Numbered from the stretch's first letter, positions 41,289 to 50,285 are shown. The stretch is 64,000 nucleotides of DNA from Jannaschia sp. S6380 (GCF_023015695.1 NZ_JALKAS010000001.1:2046001-2110000), one strand, 5' to 3'. A program made the numbers and translations. Notes: a model not told the origin generated them from the letters alone.

Positions 41289-42875
41289 ATGCAGATCACC
41301 CTTCTCGGCGTGCTCGAGGTGTCTCGTGCCGAAACGGCGCTGCCGTTGCCCAGCTCGCGCAAGGCGCGGGCGCTGCTGGGTTATCTTGCTGCGACGTCAC
41401 GCCCGGTGCGGCGCGAGCGGCTGTGCGAGCTGTTCTGGGACCTGCCGGACGACCCGCGGGGGGCGTTGCGCTGGGCGCTGTCGCGACTCAGGTCGGTCGT
41501 CGACGACGACGCCGAGCGCATCCAAGCCGACCGCGAGCGCGTCGCCTTCCTGCCGCAGGGGGCGCGGGTCGACTGGGCCGTGATCCGGGCCCGGTTGCGC
41601 GACGACCCGCCGCTCCTGCCCCTGCCCGACCTGCGCGAGATGGCGGAAGCGTTGTCGCGGCCACTGCTGGAGGGCCTGGACGCCGCGGGCGACGAGGACT
41701 GGCGCGCCTGGCTGACCGCCGAGCGCGAAGACGCGCGGCTTCTGCATCTGGACGTGCTGCGTCGGCTCGCGCTGCATCCGGCGGTGGCGCAGGACGAGGC
41801 CCTGGCCTGGGCCCGCCGCTGGACGGCCGCCACCCCGCTGGACGTGAAAGCGGCGCAGGGCCTGGTCGGCGCGCTGGCCGCCGTCGGCCGCCAGGAGGAG
41901 GCGCAGGAGGCCGCCGATTCCTTCGCCGACGCCGCGCGCGCCGCCGGTCTGCATCTCGACGCACCCTTGGCGGTGGAGCCTCGCCCCATCCCCATCGAGC
42001 CGGCCGAGCCGCCGCCCCGCAAGATGCTGCGCCGCCAGTCCATCGGGTTCTGCCGCGCCCCCGACGGCGTGCGGATCGCCTATGCCACGGTCGGCGAGGG
42101 GCCACCGCTGGTCAAGGCGGCGAACTGGCTGAACCACCTGGAGCTGGACTGGAACAGCCCGATCTGGGGGCCGACCTTCCAATCCTGCGCCGAGGGGCGC
42201 ACCTTCCTGCGCTACGACGAACGCGGCTGCGGCCTGTCCGACTGGGACGTGGGCGACCTGGGCTTCGAGGCCTTCGTCCGGGATCTCGAAACCGTCGTGG
42301 ATGCCGTCGGGCTGGACCGGTTTCCCCTGCTGGGTATCAGCCAGGGCTGCGCGGTCTCGATCGCATATGCCGCGTGCCACCCCGAACGGGTCAGCGCATT
42401 GATCCTCGTCTCGGGTTACGCGACCGGCTGGCGGATCGGCGCCACGCCCGAGGAGCAGGCCCGGCGCGAGGCGGTGCTGACCCTGACGCGGCACGGCTGG
42501 GGTACGCCAAATCCGGCCTATCGCCACATCTTCAGCCAGACCTTCATGCCCGATGCCAACCCCGAGGATCTGGCCTGGTTCGACGAGTTCCAGCGGCAGA
42601 GCACCTCGCCCGAGAACGCCGTCCGCTTTCAGGAGGCGTTCGGCACGATCGACGTGCGCGACGACCTGGCCCGTGTTCAGGCGCCGACGCTGGTGTTCCA
42701 TTCCACGGACGACCAGCGGATCGCGCTGCGGCAGGGGCGCGAGCTGGCGATCGGCATTCCCGGCGCCCGCTTCGTCCCGCTGGAAAGCCGCAATCACATC
42801 CTTCTGGGGGACGAACCGGCCTGGCGGGTCTGCCGGGCCGCCAGCGCCGCATTCCTGGAAGAACACGGCCTCTGA
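41289..42875 (+). CDS. SARP/BTAD-type transcriptional regulator fused to an alpha/beta hydrolase
   Basis: A 528-residue fusion. Residues 1-95 resemble an OmpR/SARP winged-helix DNA-binding domain (LLGVLEVSRAE, SRKARALLGYLAA, RRERLCELFWDLPDDPRGALRWALSRLR), followed by a BTAD-like helical domain (about 115-230) and, after a Pro-rich linker near 235-248, an alpha/beta hydrolase (about 255-528). The hydrolase keeps a full triad: S351 in GISQG, D474 in HSTDDQR and H503 in ESRNH. It may sense a metabolite through the hydrolase domain. The Met at 41289 is chosen at the domain start. The likely targets are its own gene and the divergent methyltransferase. Confidence 0.82.
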   Translation: MQITLLGVLEVSRAETALPLPSSRKARALLGYLAATSRPVRRERLCELFWDLPDDPRGALRWALSRLRSVVDDDAERIQADRERVAFLPQGARVDWAVIRARLRDDPPLLPLPDLREMAEALSRPLLEGLDAAGDEDWRAWLTAEREDARLLHLDVLRRLALHPAVAQDEALAWARRWTAATPLDVKAAQGLVGALAAVGRQEEAQEAADSFADAARAAGLHLDAPLAVEPRPIPIEPAEPPPRKMLRRQSIGFCRAPDGVRIAYATVGEGPPLVKAANWLNHLELDWNSPIWGPTFQSCAEGRTFLRYDERGCGLSDWDVGDLGFEAFVRDLETVVDAVGLDRFPLLGISQGCAVSIAYAACHPERVSALILVSGYATGWRIGATPEEQARREAVLTLTRHGWGTPNPAYRHIFSQTFMPDANPEDLAWFDEFQRQSTSPENAVRFQEAFGTIDVRDDLARVQAPTLVFHSTDDQRIALRQGRELAIGIPGARFVPLESRNHILLGDEPAWRVCRAASAAFLEEHGL

Positions 42876-42885
42876 CAGAACCGCG

Positions 42886-43440
42886 TCAATCGCTGAGCGA
42901 CGGTCGTTCCGCGCGCAGCACCTCGATCGCGTCGGCCACGTGGACGTCCGCGATGCTGTCGTCGCCGCGCGCCGTCCGGATCCGGTGCGCCTGCATCAGG
43001 ACCTCGGCATGGGTGCGCCCCGCAGGCGGTTCGAAGCGATAGGAGGCCAGCTCGATCAACATGCCCAGCGGGTCGCGGAAGTAGATCGAGTTCATGAAGC
43101 CGCGGTCCTTCTCGCCCGAATGGGTGACGCCGCGCGCGTCCAGGCGGGCGACGAGTTGCGAATAGGTCGACTGGCTGACGGCGAAGGCAATGTGATGCAT
43201 CATCCCCGGCAAGGCCCGCGCCGGACCGCCGCCGGGACGGCGCGCCTCGTTGGTGAAGATCGTGATCAGCCGCCCATCGCCGGGATCGAAATACAGATGC
43301 CCCTCGTCCGGGTCGTCGAGATTGGGCTGCTCGAACACGAAAGGCATCCCCAGGACCCCCTCCCAGAAGTCGATCGACGTCTGTCGATCGGCCCCCATCA
43401 TCGTGACGTGGTGCAGTGCCTGAACCTGAAGTCTCTGCAT
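42886..43440 (-). CDS. VOC family (glyoxalase/ring-cleavage dioxygenase-like) protein
   Basis: A 184-residue vicinal-oxygen-chelate protein. LHHVTMMGADRQTSIDFWEGVLG at the N-terminus and MHHIAFAVS followed by SIYFRDPLGMLIELASY in the second half are the two beta-alpha-beta-beta-beta modules; H10, H75-type and the final Glu (LIELASY) are candidate metal ligands. It could be an extradiol-type dioxygenase or a lyase. The start at 43440 is set by a strong AGGAGG 6 nt upstream. It lies behind pobA on the same strand, which would fit a role in aromatic breakdown. Confidence 0.83.
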   Translation of the reverse strand: MQRLQVQALHHVTMMGADRQTSIDFWEGVLGMPFVFEQPNLDDPDEGHLYFDPGDGRLITIFTNEARRPGGGPARALPGMMHHIAFAVSQSTYSQLVARLDARGVTHSGEKDRGFMNSIYFRDPLGMLIELASYRFEPPAGRTHAEVLMQAHRIRTARGDDSIADVHVADAIEVLRAERPSLSD

Positions 43441-43559
43441 GGGTACCCTCCTCATTCGATCGATCGATGCGTCTCGCGCCACTACCTAGTGCGATCCACG
43501 CCGCGCGTGCACCCGCACGCGCGCAACCGGACCGTGCCCCTCCGCACGCCGCCCCGGCC

Positions 43560-44726
43560 TCAGCGCAGTCCGACATAGCTTTCGGCCATGGCCGCCCTGG
43601 CCGCGCGCCCGTCGCAAAGGGCGGCGAACTCGGCGGCCCGCAGGCGGCGGTCGAACCCGGTTTCGTCCGCGAAGCGGTGCAGCAGGCGCGTGAACCACCA
43701 GCTGAAACGCTGTGCCTTCCAGACCGCGGCCAGCGCGCGTTCGGAATAGCGGTCGATCCCCTCTTTGTCGCCCACGCTGAAATGACGGCCCAGCGCCTCC
43801 TGCAGAAGGCCCACGTCCGACAGTGCCAGGTTCAGGCCCTTCGCCCCTGTCGGCGGCACGATATGCGCCGCGTCGCCGCACAGGAACAGCCGGCCCCGGC
43901 GCATCGGCTCGCAGACGAAGGACCGAAGCGGGGCGATCGATTTTTCGATCGACGGGCCGATCACGAGCGCCTCGGCCTGCGCGGGCGGGATGCGGCGCCG
44001 AAGCTCGTCCCAGAAGGCGTCGTCGGTCCACGCCTCCGGCCGGTCGGACAGGTCGCATTGCACGTAGTAGCGGCTGAGATTGGCGTTCCGCATCGAGCAG
44101 AGGGCGAAGCCCCGGTCCGACCCGGCATAGATCAGTTCGGCATCGACGGGTGGCGTCTCGGACAGGACGCCCAGCCAGCCGAACGGATAGACCCGCTCGA
44201 ACTCGCGCCGGGCCGCGGCCGGAATTGCCTGCCGGCTGGGCCCGTGGAAGCCGTCGCAGCCGACCACGAAATCACCGGCGGCCCTCCGGTCGCGCCCCTC
44301 ATGGCGAAACGTGACCGACGGCGCGTCCCCGTCCAGATCGTGCAGCGCGACATCCGCGACGTCGTGCAGCACGGTGCCGCCTGCGGCATCGCGCGCGGCG
44401 TAGAGGTCGCGCGTCACCTCGGTCTGGCCATAGACCGTCACCGAATGGCCGGTCAGGTCGCGCAGGTCGATCCGGACCGCTCGGTCGCCCCGCGCGATCA
44501 GGGTTCCGTCATGGCGGATCCCCTCGCGCTCCAGGCGCGCGCCCACCCCGGCCCGGCGCAGCAGGGCGCAGCTTCCATGTTCCAGCACGCCCGCGCGGAT
44601 CCGGCCGAGGACATGCGCCCGCGACCGCCGCTCCAGGACGACGCTCTCGATCCCCTGCCGGGACAGCGCCTGCGACAGCAACAGGCCCGATGGCCCGCCG
44701 CCGATGATCACGACCTGCGTCCGCAT
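43560..44726 (-). CDS. pobA: 4-hydroxybenzoate 3-monooxygenase
   Basis: A 388-residue flavoprotein hydroxylase. GGGPSG at 9-14 binds FAD, GCDGFHGPSR is the DG motif, and GDAAHIVPPTGAKGLNLALSD is the GD motif in the form specific to p-hydroxybenzoate hydroxylase; YYVQCDL and the SWWFTRLLH tail also match. It converts 4-hydroxybenzoate to protocatechuate with NADPH and oxygen, feeding the beta-ketoadipate pathway. No pca genes or typical PobR regulator are in the window. It lies 48 bp downstream of the lacI gene on the same strand. Confidence 0.93.
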   Translation of the reverse strand: MRTQVVIIGGGPSGLLLSQALSRQGIESVVLERRSRAHVLGRIRAGVLEHGSCALLRRAGVGARLEREGIRHDGTLIARGDRAVRIDLRDLTGHSVTVYGQTEVTRDLYAARDAAGGTVLHDVADVALHDLDGDAPSVTFRHEGRDRRAAGDFVVGCDGFHGPSRQAIPAAARREFERVYPFGWLGVLSETPPVDAELIYAGSDRGFALCSMRNANLSRYYVQCDLSDRPEAWTDDAFWDELRRRIPPAQAEALVIGPSIEKSIAPLRSFVCEPMRRGRLFLCGDAAHIVPPTGAKGLNLALSDVGLLQEALGRHFSVGDKEGIDRYSERALAAVWKAQRFSWWFTRLLHRFADETGFDRRLRAAEFAALCDGRAARAAMAESYVGLR

Positions 44727-44774
44727 TGCATCCCCCCCGGGTATAGTCTGCCGCCGGACGCGCGAAAGACAAGG

Positions 44775-45794
44775 TCAGACGGCGCGCGTCGTGGCGCCGG
44801 GCTGCAAGTGCACGGGCAGCGTCGTGACCGGGCCGGGACGCAATCCGTTCAGGCGGGCCAGCAGATGCTGTGCCCCGATCTCGCCGATCTGGCGGCGCGG
44901 AGTCGCCAGCGTCGTGATCGGGCGCGTCATGACCGACGTCAGGTCCAGCCCGTTGAAACCGACGATGCCGATGTCGCCCGGCACGTCCAGTCCGGCACGT
45001 TCGGCGGCCATCATGCCACCGAACGCCATGTTGTCGGTCAGGAAGAACACGACGTCGGGCGGTTCGGTCAGATCGATCCGGCCGAACCCCTCGGATCCGG
45101 CGGCGAAGCTGTTGCCGCCGGTCACGGCCACGCGGCGCGGGGCGGCGGCGCCGACATCGGCGAAGGCGCGGGCGATCCCGTCGAACCGCTTGTCGGCGCG
45201 CACGTCGACGCCGGGCGGCGCACCCACATAGGCCGGAGCGCGATAGCCCAGGGCCGCGACGTGGCGGCCGAGTTCCATCCCGGCGGCCAGGTGGTCGATG
45301 CCCACGCAGATGTCGATCGGATCATCGGTCACGTCCCAGATCTCCAGCACCGGGCGGCGTTCGCGCGCGAGGCGTTCGCGCAAGGTAGGGTGATGGGTCA
45401 CGCCGGTCAGGATGATCGCCGCCGGCCGCCAGGCCAGCGTCCGCTCCGCCCATCGCAGCTCGCGGTCCGGGTCGTAGTCGCTGGTATCCATGACGCTGGA
45501 ATAGCCGGCCTTCTCGAACGTCCGGCGCATCCCCGACAGGACATCCGCGAACACGTCGTTCAGAAGCGTCGGAAGCGAAATCCCCACCAGGGTGGAATTG
45601 GTCACCGCCAGGGCCCGCGCCGCCGAGTTCGGGAAATACCCCATTTCCTGCGCCAGACGGACGACGCGCTTGGCGGTGGCGTCCGACACGCCGTCGACCC
45701 CCCGCATCGCGCGGCTGACCGTCATAAGCGATACGCCGGCCGCGCGGGCGACCTCGTGGATGCCGATCCGGTCGGTGGATTTGGCGCGCGACAT
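44775..45794 (-). CDS. LacI family transcriptional regulator
   Basis: A 339-residue repressor. The N-terminal helix-turn-helix IGIHEVARAAGVSLMTVSRAM (10-30) is classic LacI type, followed by the hinge helix (NSAARALAV) and a periplasmic-binding-protein-like sensor domain beginning STLVGISLPTL. It probably binds a sugar released by the transport system encoded divergently. The start at 45794 removes 12 unlikely upstream codons. Its operator-like palindrome lies 12-25 bp upstream of the ATG, so autoregulation is likely. Confidence 0.92.
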   Translation of the reverse strand: MSRAKSTDRIGIHEVARAAGVSLMTVSRAMRGVDGVSDATAKRVVRLAQEMGYFPNSAARALAVTNSTLVGISLPTLLNDVFADVLSGMRRTFEKAGYSSVMDTSDYDPDRELRWAERTLAWRPAAIILTGVTHHPTLRERLARERRPVLEIWDVTDDPIDICVGIDHLAAGMELGRHVAALGYRAPAYVGAPPGVDVRADKRFDGIARAFADVGAAAPRRVAVTGGNSFAAGSEGFGRIDLTEPPDVVFFLTDNMAFGGMMAAERAGLDVPGDIGIVGFNGLDLTSVMTRPITTLATPRRQIGEIGAQHLLARLNGLRPGPVTTLPVHLQPGATTRAV

Positions 45795-45805
45795 GGCCCA
45801 CCCGG

Positions 45806-45819
45806 CGTTAACGTTAACG
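45806..45819. promoter_or_regulatory. LacI-type operator palindrome
   Basis: The 14-bp perfect palindrome CGTTAACGTTAACG lies between lacI and the ABC transporter operon. LacI-family operators are typically even palindromes with a central CG, and TTAACGTTAA cores are common among sugar regulators of alphaproteobacteria. Its position near the lacI start and 80 bp before the transporter's first gene suits control of both directions. Confidence 0.75.
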
Positions 45820-45898
45820 TCGATCGGCAAACTGCCACCTTCCCAGCGACCCGTCCAGCCGGAAGGATGGGTCCAGCACTTGGGATGGGGAGACCGGG

Positions 45899-46963
45899 TT
45901 GCCGCGCATCACCTTCGACAGCGTCGAGAAGTCCTTCGGGCGCACCCGCGTCCTGCCGCCGCTCGACCTGGTATTGGAGGATGGGGAGTTCACCGTCCTC
46001 GTCGGCCCCTCGGGCTGCGGCAAGTCGACGACCCTGCGCCTTCTGGCGGGGCTGGAGACGCTTTCGGGCGGCGAGATCTATTTCGACGACCGCCCCATCG
46101 GCCGGCTGGAGCCGAAGGAGCGGGACATCGCGATGGTGTTCCAGGACTACGCGCTCTACCCGCACATGAACATCGCGCGGAACATGTCCTTCGCGCTCCG
46201 CCTCGACCGGCAGCCCAAGGCCAGGATCGACGCCGAAGTCACGCGCGTGGCCGAAATGCTGAACATCGCGCATCTGCTGGATCGCAAGCCGGCGCAGCTG
46301 TCGGGCGGCCAGCGGCAGCGCGTCGCCATGGGACGGGCGCTGGTGCGCGACGCCTCGACCTTCCTCTTCGACGAGCCGCTGTCGAACCTCGATGCCAAGC
46401 TGCGCGCGCGGATGCGGACCGAACTGGCCGAGATGCGCGACACGATCGACAAGAACATGATCTACGTCACCCACGACCAGGTCGAGGCGATGACGCTGGG
46501 CGATCGCATCGTCGTCATGAACGAGGGCGTGATCCAGCAGCAGGGCACCGCCGAGGAGCTGTTCGCCGATCCGGTGAACCGCTTCGTCGCGGGCTTCATC
46601 GGCTCGCCGTCGATGAACTTCCTGCCCGGCCGGATCACCGGCGACCGGGTGGCCGGCGACGGGTTCGACCTGCCGCTGCCGCCCGCACTCGCCCGCCGCG
46701 CCGAGGCCACCGCCGGCCGAGAGGTGGAGGTGGGGATCCGACCCTCGCATATCGTGCTGGAGGGCGGCGCGCCCATCGACCTGCGGGTGATCGTCTCGGA
46801 ATATCTGGGCGCGCAATCGGTGCTCGTCACCCGTTGCGGCGCCGCCGAGATGCGCGCCGAGATCGCCAGTGTCGACCGCATTCCCACCGGCCAGACCCGG
46901 ACATTCGGCGTGCTGACCGACGATATCATGCTTTTCGACAGGGGTACGGGCGCCCGCCTGTAG
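45899..46963 (+). CDS. Sugar ABC transporter ATP-binding protein (MalK/UgpC type)
   Basis: A 354-residue ABC ATPase. Walker A GPSGCGKST at 36-44, Q-loop VFQDYALYPHM, signature LSGGQ at 134-138, Walker B FLFDEPLSNLD and switch VTHDQ are all present. The C-terminal 110 residues form the MalK-type OB regulatory domain. It energises uptake through the permeases encoded downstream. Translation starts with a rare TTG at 45899, supported by GGGGAG (45887-45892) 6 nt upstream and by similarity starting at PRITFDSVEKSFG. Confidence 0.93.
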   Translation: MPRITFDSVEKSFGRTRVLPPLDLVLEDGEFTVLVGPSGCGKSTTLRLLAGLETLSGGEIYFDDRPIGRLEPKERDIAMVFQDYALYPHMNIARNMSFALRLDRQPKARIDAEVTRVAEMLNIAHLLDRKPAQLSGGQRQRVAMGRALVRDASTFLFDEPLSNLDAKLRARMRTELAEMRDTIDKNMIYVTHDQVEAMTLGDRIVVMNEGVIQQQGTAEELFADPVNRFVAGFIGSPSMNFLPGRITGDRVAGDGFDLPLPPALARRAEATAGREVEVGIRPSHIVLEGGAPIDLRVIVSEYLGAQSVLVTRCGAAEMRAEIASVDRIPTGQTRTFGVLTDDIMLFDRGTGARL

Positions 46964-46992
46964 ACCCGCACCACTTCAGGGAGGAAGACAGG

Positions 46993-48321
46993 ATGCAACA
47001 TTGGAAGCTGACAGGCGCGGCCATCGCCGTCGCCATCGCGGGGGCCGCCCATGCGAACCCCTACGAGGAATACGAGGGCACGACGCTGGTCGTGAACTTC
47101 CCCGCCCATCCGCATTACGACGCGGCGATCGAGGTGCTGGACCAGTTCACCGAGGAGACCGGCATCGAGGTCGAGGTCGACCAGCTGCAGTACCTCAAGA
47201 TGCGCGAGCGACAGACGCTGGAGCTGACCAAGGACGAGGGCGATTACGACCTGATCTCCTTCGTCGTCTTCTCGAAGGCCGATTACGTCTATGCCGATCA
47301 GCTGGAGAACCTGGCCCGCTACTTCATGAACCCCGAACTGGCCGACCCGACCTACGACCAATCCGACCTGATCACCGGTTATGTCCAGAACATCGGCGTC
47401 GCCGGGGGCGAGAAGGGCTACCTGCCCGGCCAGTTGGGCAGCGCCTTCGGGGTGCCCTTCGGGTCCGAGACCAGCGTCCTGGCCTATCGCAAGGACATCT
47501 TCGAGAAACACGGGATCGAACCGCCCGAGACCTATGACGAACTGCTGGAGATCGCCTGCCAGATCCCCGAGCTGGAGCCGGGAATGGGCGGCATGGCGTC
47601 GCGCGCGGCCAGCGGCCACCAGGCCAGCCACGCGTTCCTGCTGCACCTCGCGCCGCTGGGCGGCCGGGTGTTCGACGACCAGTGGAACCCGATCATCAAC
47701 AACGAGGCGGGCGTCGAGGCGGCAAACGCGCTCAAGACCATCGTCGATTGCGGCCCCGAGGGCGGCACCACCTTCGGCCCGGCCGAAGCGGCGGCGGCCT
47801 TCAAGCAGGGTCAGGCGGCGATGTTCCTCGACTCCATCGCCTTCGCGGCCGGGTTCGAGGATCCCGACGAATCCACCGTCGCAGGCAATGTCGGCTACAT
47901 CATGCACCCGATGGGCGTGCAGCGCGCCAGCCAGACCGGCGGCTTCGGCCTGGCCATTCCGAAGAACGCCCCCAACAAGGAGGCGGCCTTCCTGCTGCTG
48001 CAATGGCTGACCTCCAAGGAGGGCGACCTGGCCGTCGCGCTGGCCGGGGGAAATCCGTCGCGCTTCTCGACCTATCAGAACGCCGAGTTGAACGAGAAAT
48101 ACCCCTATTCGGCGACGTTTGGCGAGGCACTCCAATATGCGGACCCCGACTGGCGGCCGATCATCCCCGTCTGGGGGCAGATCAACGCGGATATCGGCAC
48201 TACGATGAGTCAGGTCCTCACCGAAGGGCTCGATCCGCAGGAAGCGCTCGACGGCGTCGCCGATCGGACGCGCGATCTGATGGAGGAAGCCGGGTACTAC
48301 ACCTGGACCGACGCCGACTGA
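46993..48321 (+). CDS. Sugar ABC transporter substrate-binding protein
   Basis: A 442-residue extracellular solute-binding protein (family 1 type). The signal peptide MQHWKLTGAAIAVAIAGAAHA is followed by the mature binding protein, with LVVNFPAHPHYDAAIEVLDQF, SAFGVPFGSETSVLAYRKDIF and AAAFKQGQAAMFLDS as recognisable family elements. It delivers an oligosaccharide or polyol to the permeases; the ligand is unknown. Near the C-terminus NPSRFSTYQNAELNEKYPY is also typical. GAGGAAG precedes the ATG. A stable hairpin follows the gene. Confidence 0.92.
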   Translation: MQHWKLTGAAIAVAIAGAAHANPYEEYEGTTLVVNFPAHPHYDAAIEVLDQFTEETGIEVEVDQLQYLKMRERQTLELTKDEGDYDLISFVVFSKADYVYADQLENLARYFMNPELADPTYDQSDLITGYVQNIGVAGGEKGYLPGQLGSAFGVPFGSETSVLAYRKDIFEKHGIEPPETYDELLEIACQIPELEPGMGGMASRAASGHQASHAFLLHLAPLGGRVFDDQWNPIINNEAGVEAANALKTIVDCGPEGGTTFGPAEAAAAFKQGQAAMFLDSIAFAAGFEDPDESTVAGNVGYIMHPMGVQRASQTGGFGLAIPKNAPNKEAAFLLLQWLTSKEGDLAVALAGGNPSRFSTYQNAELNEKYPYSATFGEALQYADPDWRPIIPVWGQINADIGTTMSQVLTEGLDPQEALDGVADRTRDLMEEAGYYTWTDAD

Positions 48322-48329
48322 TCGGCGTG

Positions 48330-48360
48330 TTGGGGGGCGTCTGCCATGTGCGCCCCCCAA
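48330..48360 (+). promoter_or_regulatory. Intra-operon hairpin after the binding-protein gene
   Basis: A perfect 10-bp inverted repeat, TTGGGGGGCG and CGCCCCCCAA, with an 11-nt loop begins 9 bp after the binding-protein stop codon. No T-run follows, so it is less likely a full terminator than an mRNA 3'-end stabiliser or partial terminator that keeps binding-protein mRNA above permease mRNA. This is a known arrangement in binding-protein-dependent operons. Confidence 0.65.
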
Positions 48361-48504
48361 TGCCCCCGGGCGTCACCAAGGTTGGCGACCGCCGGCACCG
48401 TCCCGTTCCGGAATCCCGTGAAATCATGATCGTAAGCCGGTCCTGACCCTCGCCCCGTCCGCCCGTCGCACGCCGCGCCCCGCGGCAATTCAGAGGCCCC
48501 GCGC

Positions 48505-49416
48505 ATGCTCGCCAACGCGAACAGACTGACGCCCTACCTGTTCCTCGCGCCCGCGGTGGCGGTGATGGCGATCGCGCTGCTCTATCCTATCGGCTACATG
48601 GTCTGGGCGTCGTTCCTGGACTGGAATCCCAGTCAGCGAATCGGCGAGGCCGAGTTCGTCGGCCTGCGCAACTACGCCAACCTTCTGGCCGATGCGGCCT
48701 TCCGCGAGTCGTTCTGGGTGACGATCCGCTTCGCCGCCATCGTCGTCACGGTCGAGATGGTGCTGGGCGTGGGTCTCGCGCTGCTGCTGGACCGCGAATT
48801 GCGCGGGATGACGCTGCTGCGCACGGTCTTCATCCTGCCGATGATGATCGCGCCCATCGTCGTGGGCCTGATCTGGCGTTATATGTACCACCCCACCGTC
48901 GGCACCTTCAACAAGGTGCTGGACGGGCTGGGCCTGCCCACCGCGCCCTGGCTGTCGGATGGCGACTGGGCCTTCGCCAGCGTGGTCATTGCCGATATCT
49001 GGCAATGGACCCCCTTCATCTTCATCCTGTCGCTGGCCGCGCTGCAGTCCCTGCCCCGTTCGGCGATGGAGGCGGCACGGATCGACGGGGCGAACGGCTG
49101 GCAGATGATCTGGCACATCAAGCTGCCGCTGATGCTGCCGGTCTTGATCGTGACCGCGCTGCTGCGCCTGATCGACGCCTTCAAGGTGCTGGAGGTGATC
49201 CTGGTGCTGACCAATGGCGGCCCGGGCCTGTCGACCGAGATCCTGGCGCTGCGCATCAGCCGGACCGCCAGCGAATTCCGCGAGCTGGGCTATGCCGCGG
49301 CGATGTCGAACCTGCTGCTGATCCTGCTGCTGATCCTGACGATCCTCATGTTCGGCTACACCAAGCTGCAGGAGGTGCGCGCCGCGCGCCTCGTCGCCGC
49401 GAAGGAGATCGCATGA
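48505..49416 (+). CDS. Sugar ABC transporter permease (MalF/UgpA type)
   Basis: A 303-residue inner-membrane permease with about six membrane helices. The cytoplasmic coupling (EAA) loop is EAARIDGANGWQMIWHIKLP, which contacts the ATPase. The N-terminus LTPYLFLAPAVAVMAIALLYPIG is typical of MalF-type permeases. It lies 183 bp after the binding-protein gene, beyond the hairpin, and its stop overlaps the next start (ATGA). Confidence 0.92.
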   Translation: MLANANRLTPYLFLAPAVAVMAIALLYPIGYMVWASFLDWNPSQRIGEAEFVGLRNYANLLADAAFRESFWVTIRFAAIVVTVEMVLGVGLALLLDRELRGMTLLRTVFILPMMIAPIVVGLIWRYMYHPTVGTFNKVLDGLGLPTAPWLSDGDWAFASVVIADIWQWTPFIFILSLAALQSLPRSAMEAARIDGANGWQMIWHIKLPLMLPVLIVTALLRLIDAFKVLEVILVLTNGGPGLSTEILALRISRTASEFRELGYAAAMSNLLLILLLILTILMFGYTKLQEVRAARLVAAKEIA

Positions 49417-50285
49417 CCGCCCCCGCCGCACGGGGCCCGAACCCCGCCTTCTATGCGCTGCTGGTCGCGCTGATCTTCATGGCGCTGGGGCCGATCGTCC
49501 TGATGGTGGCCAATTCCTTCAAGCTGAACGTGCAGATCACGTCGCCCACGGCGGGTCTCCTCTTCACGCCGACGATCCAGAACTACGAGACCGCGCTCTG
49601 CAACTTCCTGCCCTACGAGCCCGAGCATATCCGCCGCTGTGACAAGACCTTCGGGCGGGCGCTGGTGAATTCGCTGACGATCTCGCTCATCTCGACGGCG
49701 ATCACGCTGATCGTTGGCTGCATGGCGGCCTATGCGCTGGTGCGCTTTCGCTTCATGGGCCGCGGGGTCACGTCGCTGACCACGCTGATGGTGCGGATGG
49801 TGCCGCCGGCCGTCCTGCTGGTTCCGGTCTTCGGGATCTGGACGTTCCAGTTCGGGATCGACGGCACGACCTTCGGCATCATCCTGATCTACGTGGCGAT
49901 GAACCTGCCCTTCGTGATCTGGATCCTGCAATCGTTCATCGTCCAGGTCCCCATCCAGCTGGAGGAGGCCGCGCGCATGGACGGCGCCGGGCCGTTCCGC
50001 ACGTTCTTTCTCGTCGTCCTGCCACTCATCAAGCCGGGGTTGGCGGCGGCGGCGATCTTCACCTTCCGCATTGCCTGGAACGAATTCCTTCTGGCCAACG
50101 CGCTGGCCGACCGTGCCACGCGGACGGTGCCGGTGACGATCGTGAACTCGCTCACGGAATACGACATCGACTGGGGTGTCATCATGGCGACAGGTACGCT
50201 GCTGGCGATCCCGCCGATCCTGTTCACGCTGGTCGCGTCGCGCCAGATCATCACCGGCATGACCGCCGGGGCGGTGAAGGGGTGA
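49413..50285 (+). CDS. Sugar ABC transporter permease (MalG/UgpE type)
   Basis: A 290-residue partner permease with six membrane helices. The EAA loop is EEAARMDGAGPFRTFFLVVLP. The periplasmic loop after the first helix is longer than usual (about 35 residues) and holds two cysteines, at ALCNFLPYEPEHIRRC. That could be a disulfide-closed loop. The start overlaps the first permease gene (ATGA). The operon ends here, followed at once by the tandem hairpin repeat. Confidence 0.92.
   Translation: MTAPAARGPNPAFYALLVALIFMALGPIVLMVANSFKLNVQITSPTAGLLFTPTIQNYETALCNFLPYEPEHIRRCDKTFGRALVNSLTISLISTAITLIVGCMAAYALVRFRFMGRGVTSLTTLMVRMVPPAVLLVPVFGIWTFQFGIDGTTFGIILIYVAMNLPFVIWILQSFIVQVPIQLEEAARMDGAGPFRTFFLVVLPLIKPGLAAAAIFTFRIAWNEFLLANALADRATRTVPVTIVNSLTEYDIDWGVIMATGTLLAIPPILFTLVASRQIITGMTAGAVKG

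Noticed and set aside
44775..50285. Assigning the ABC transporter to a specific sugar such as maltose or glycerol phosphate
   Set aside because: No catabolic gene for a defined sugar is adjacent, and the binding protein's ligand cannot be read by eye.
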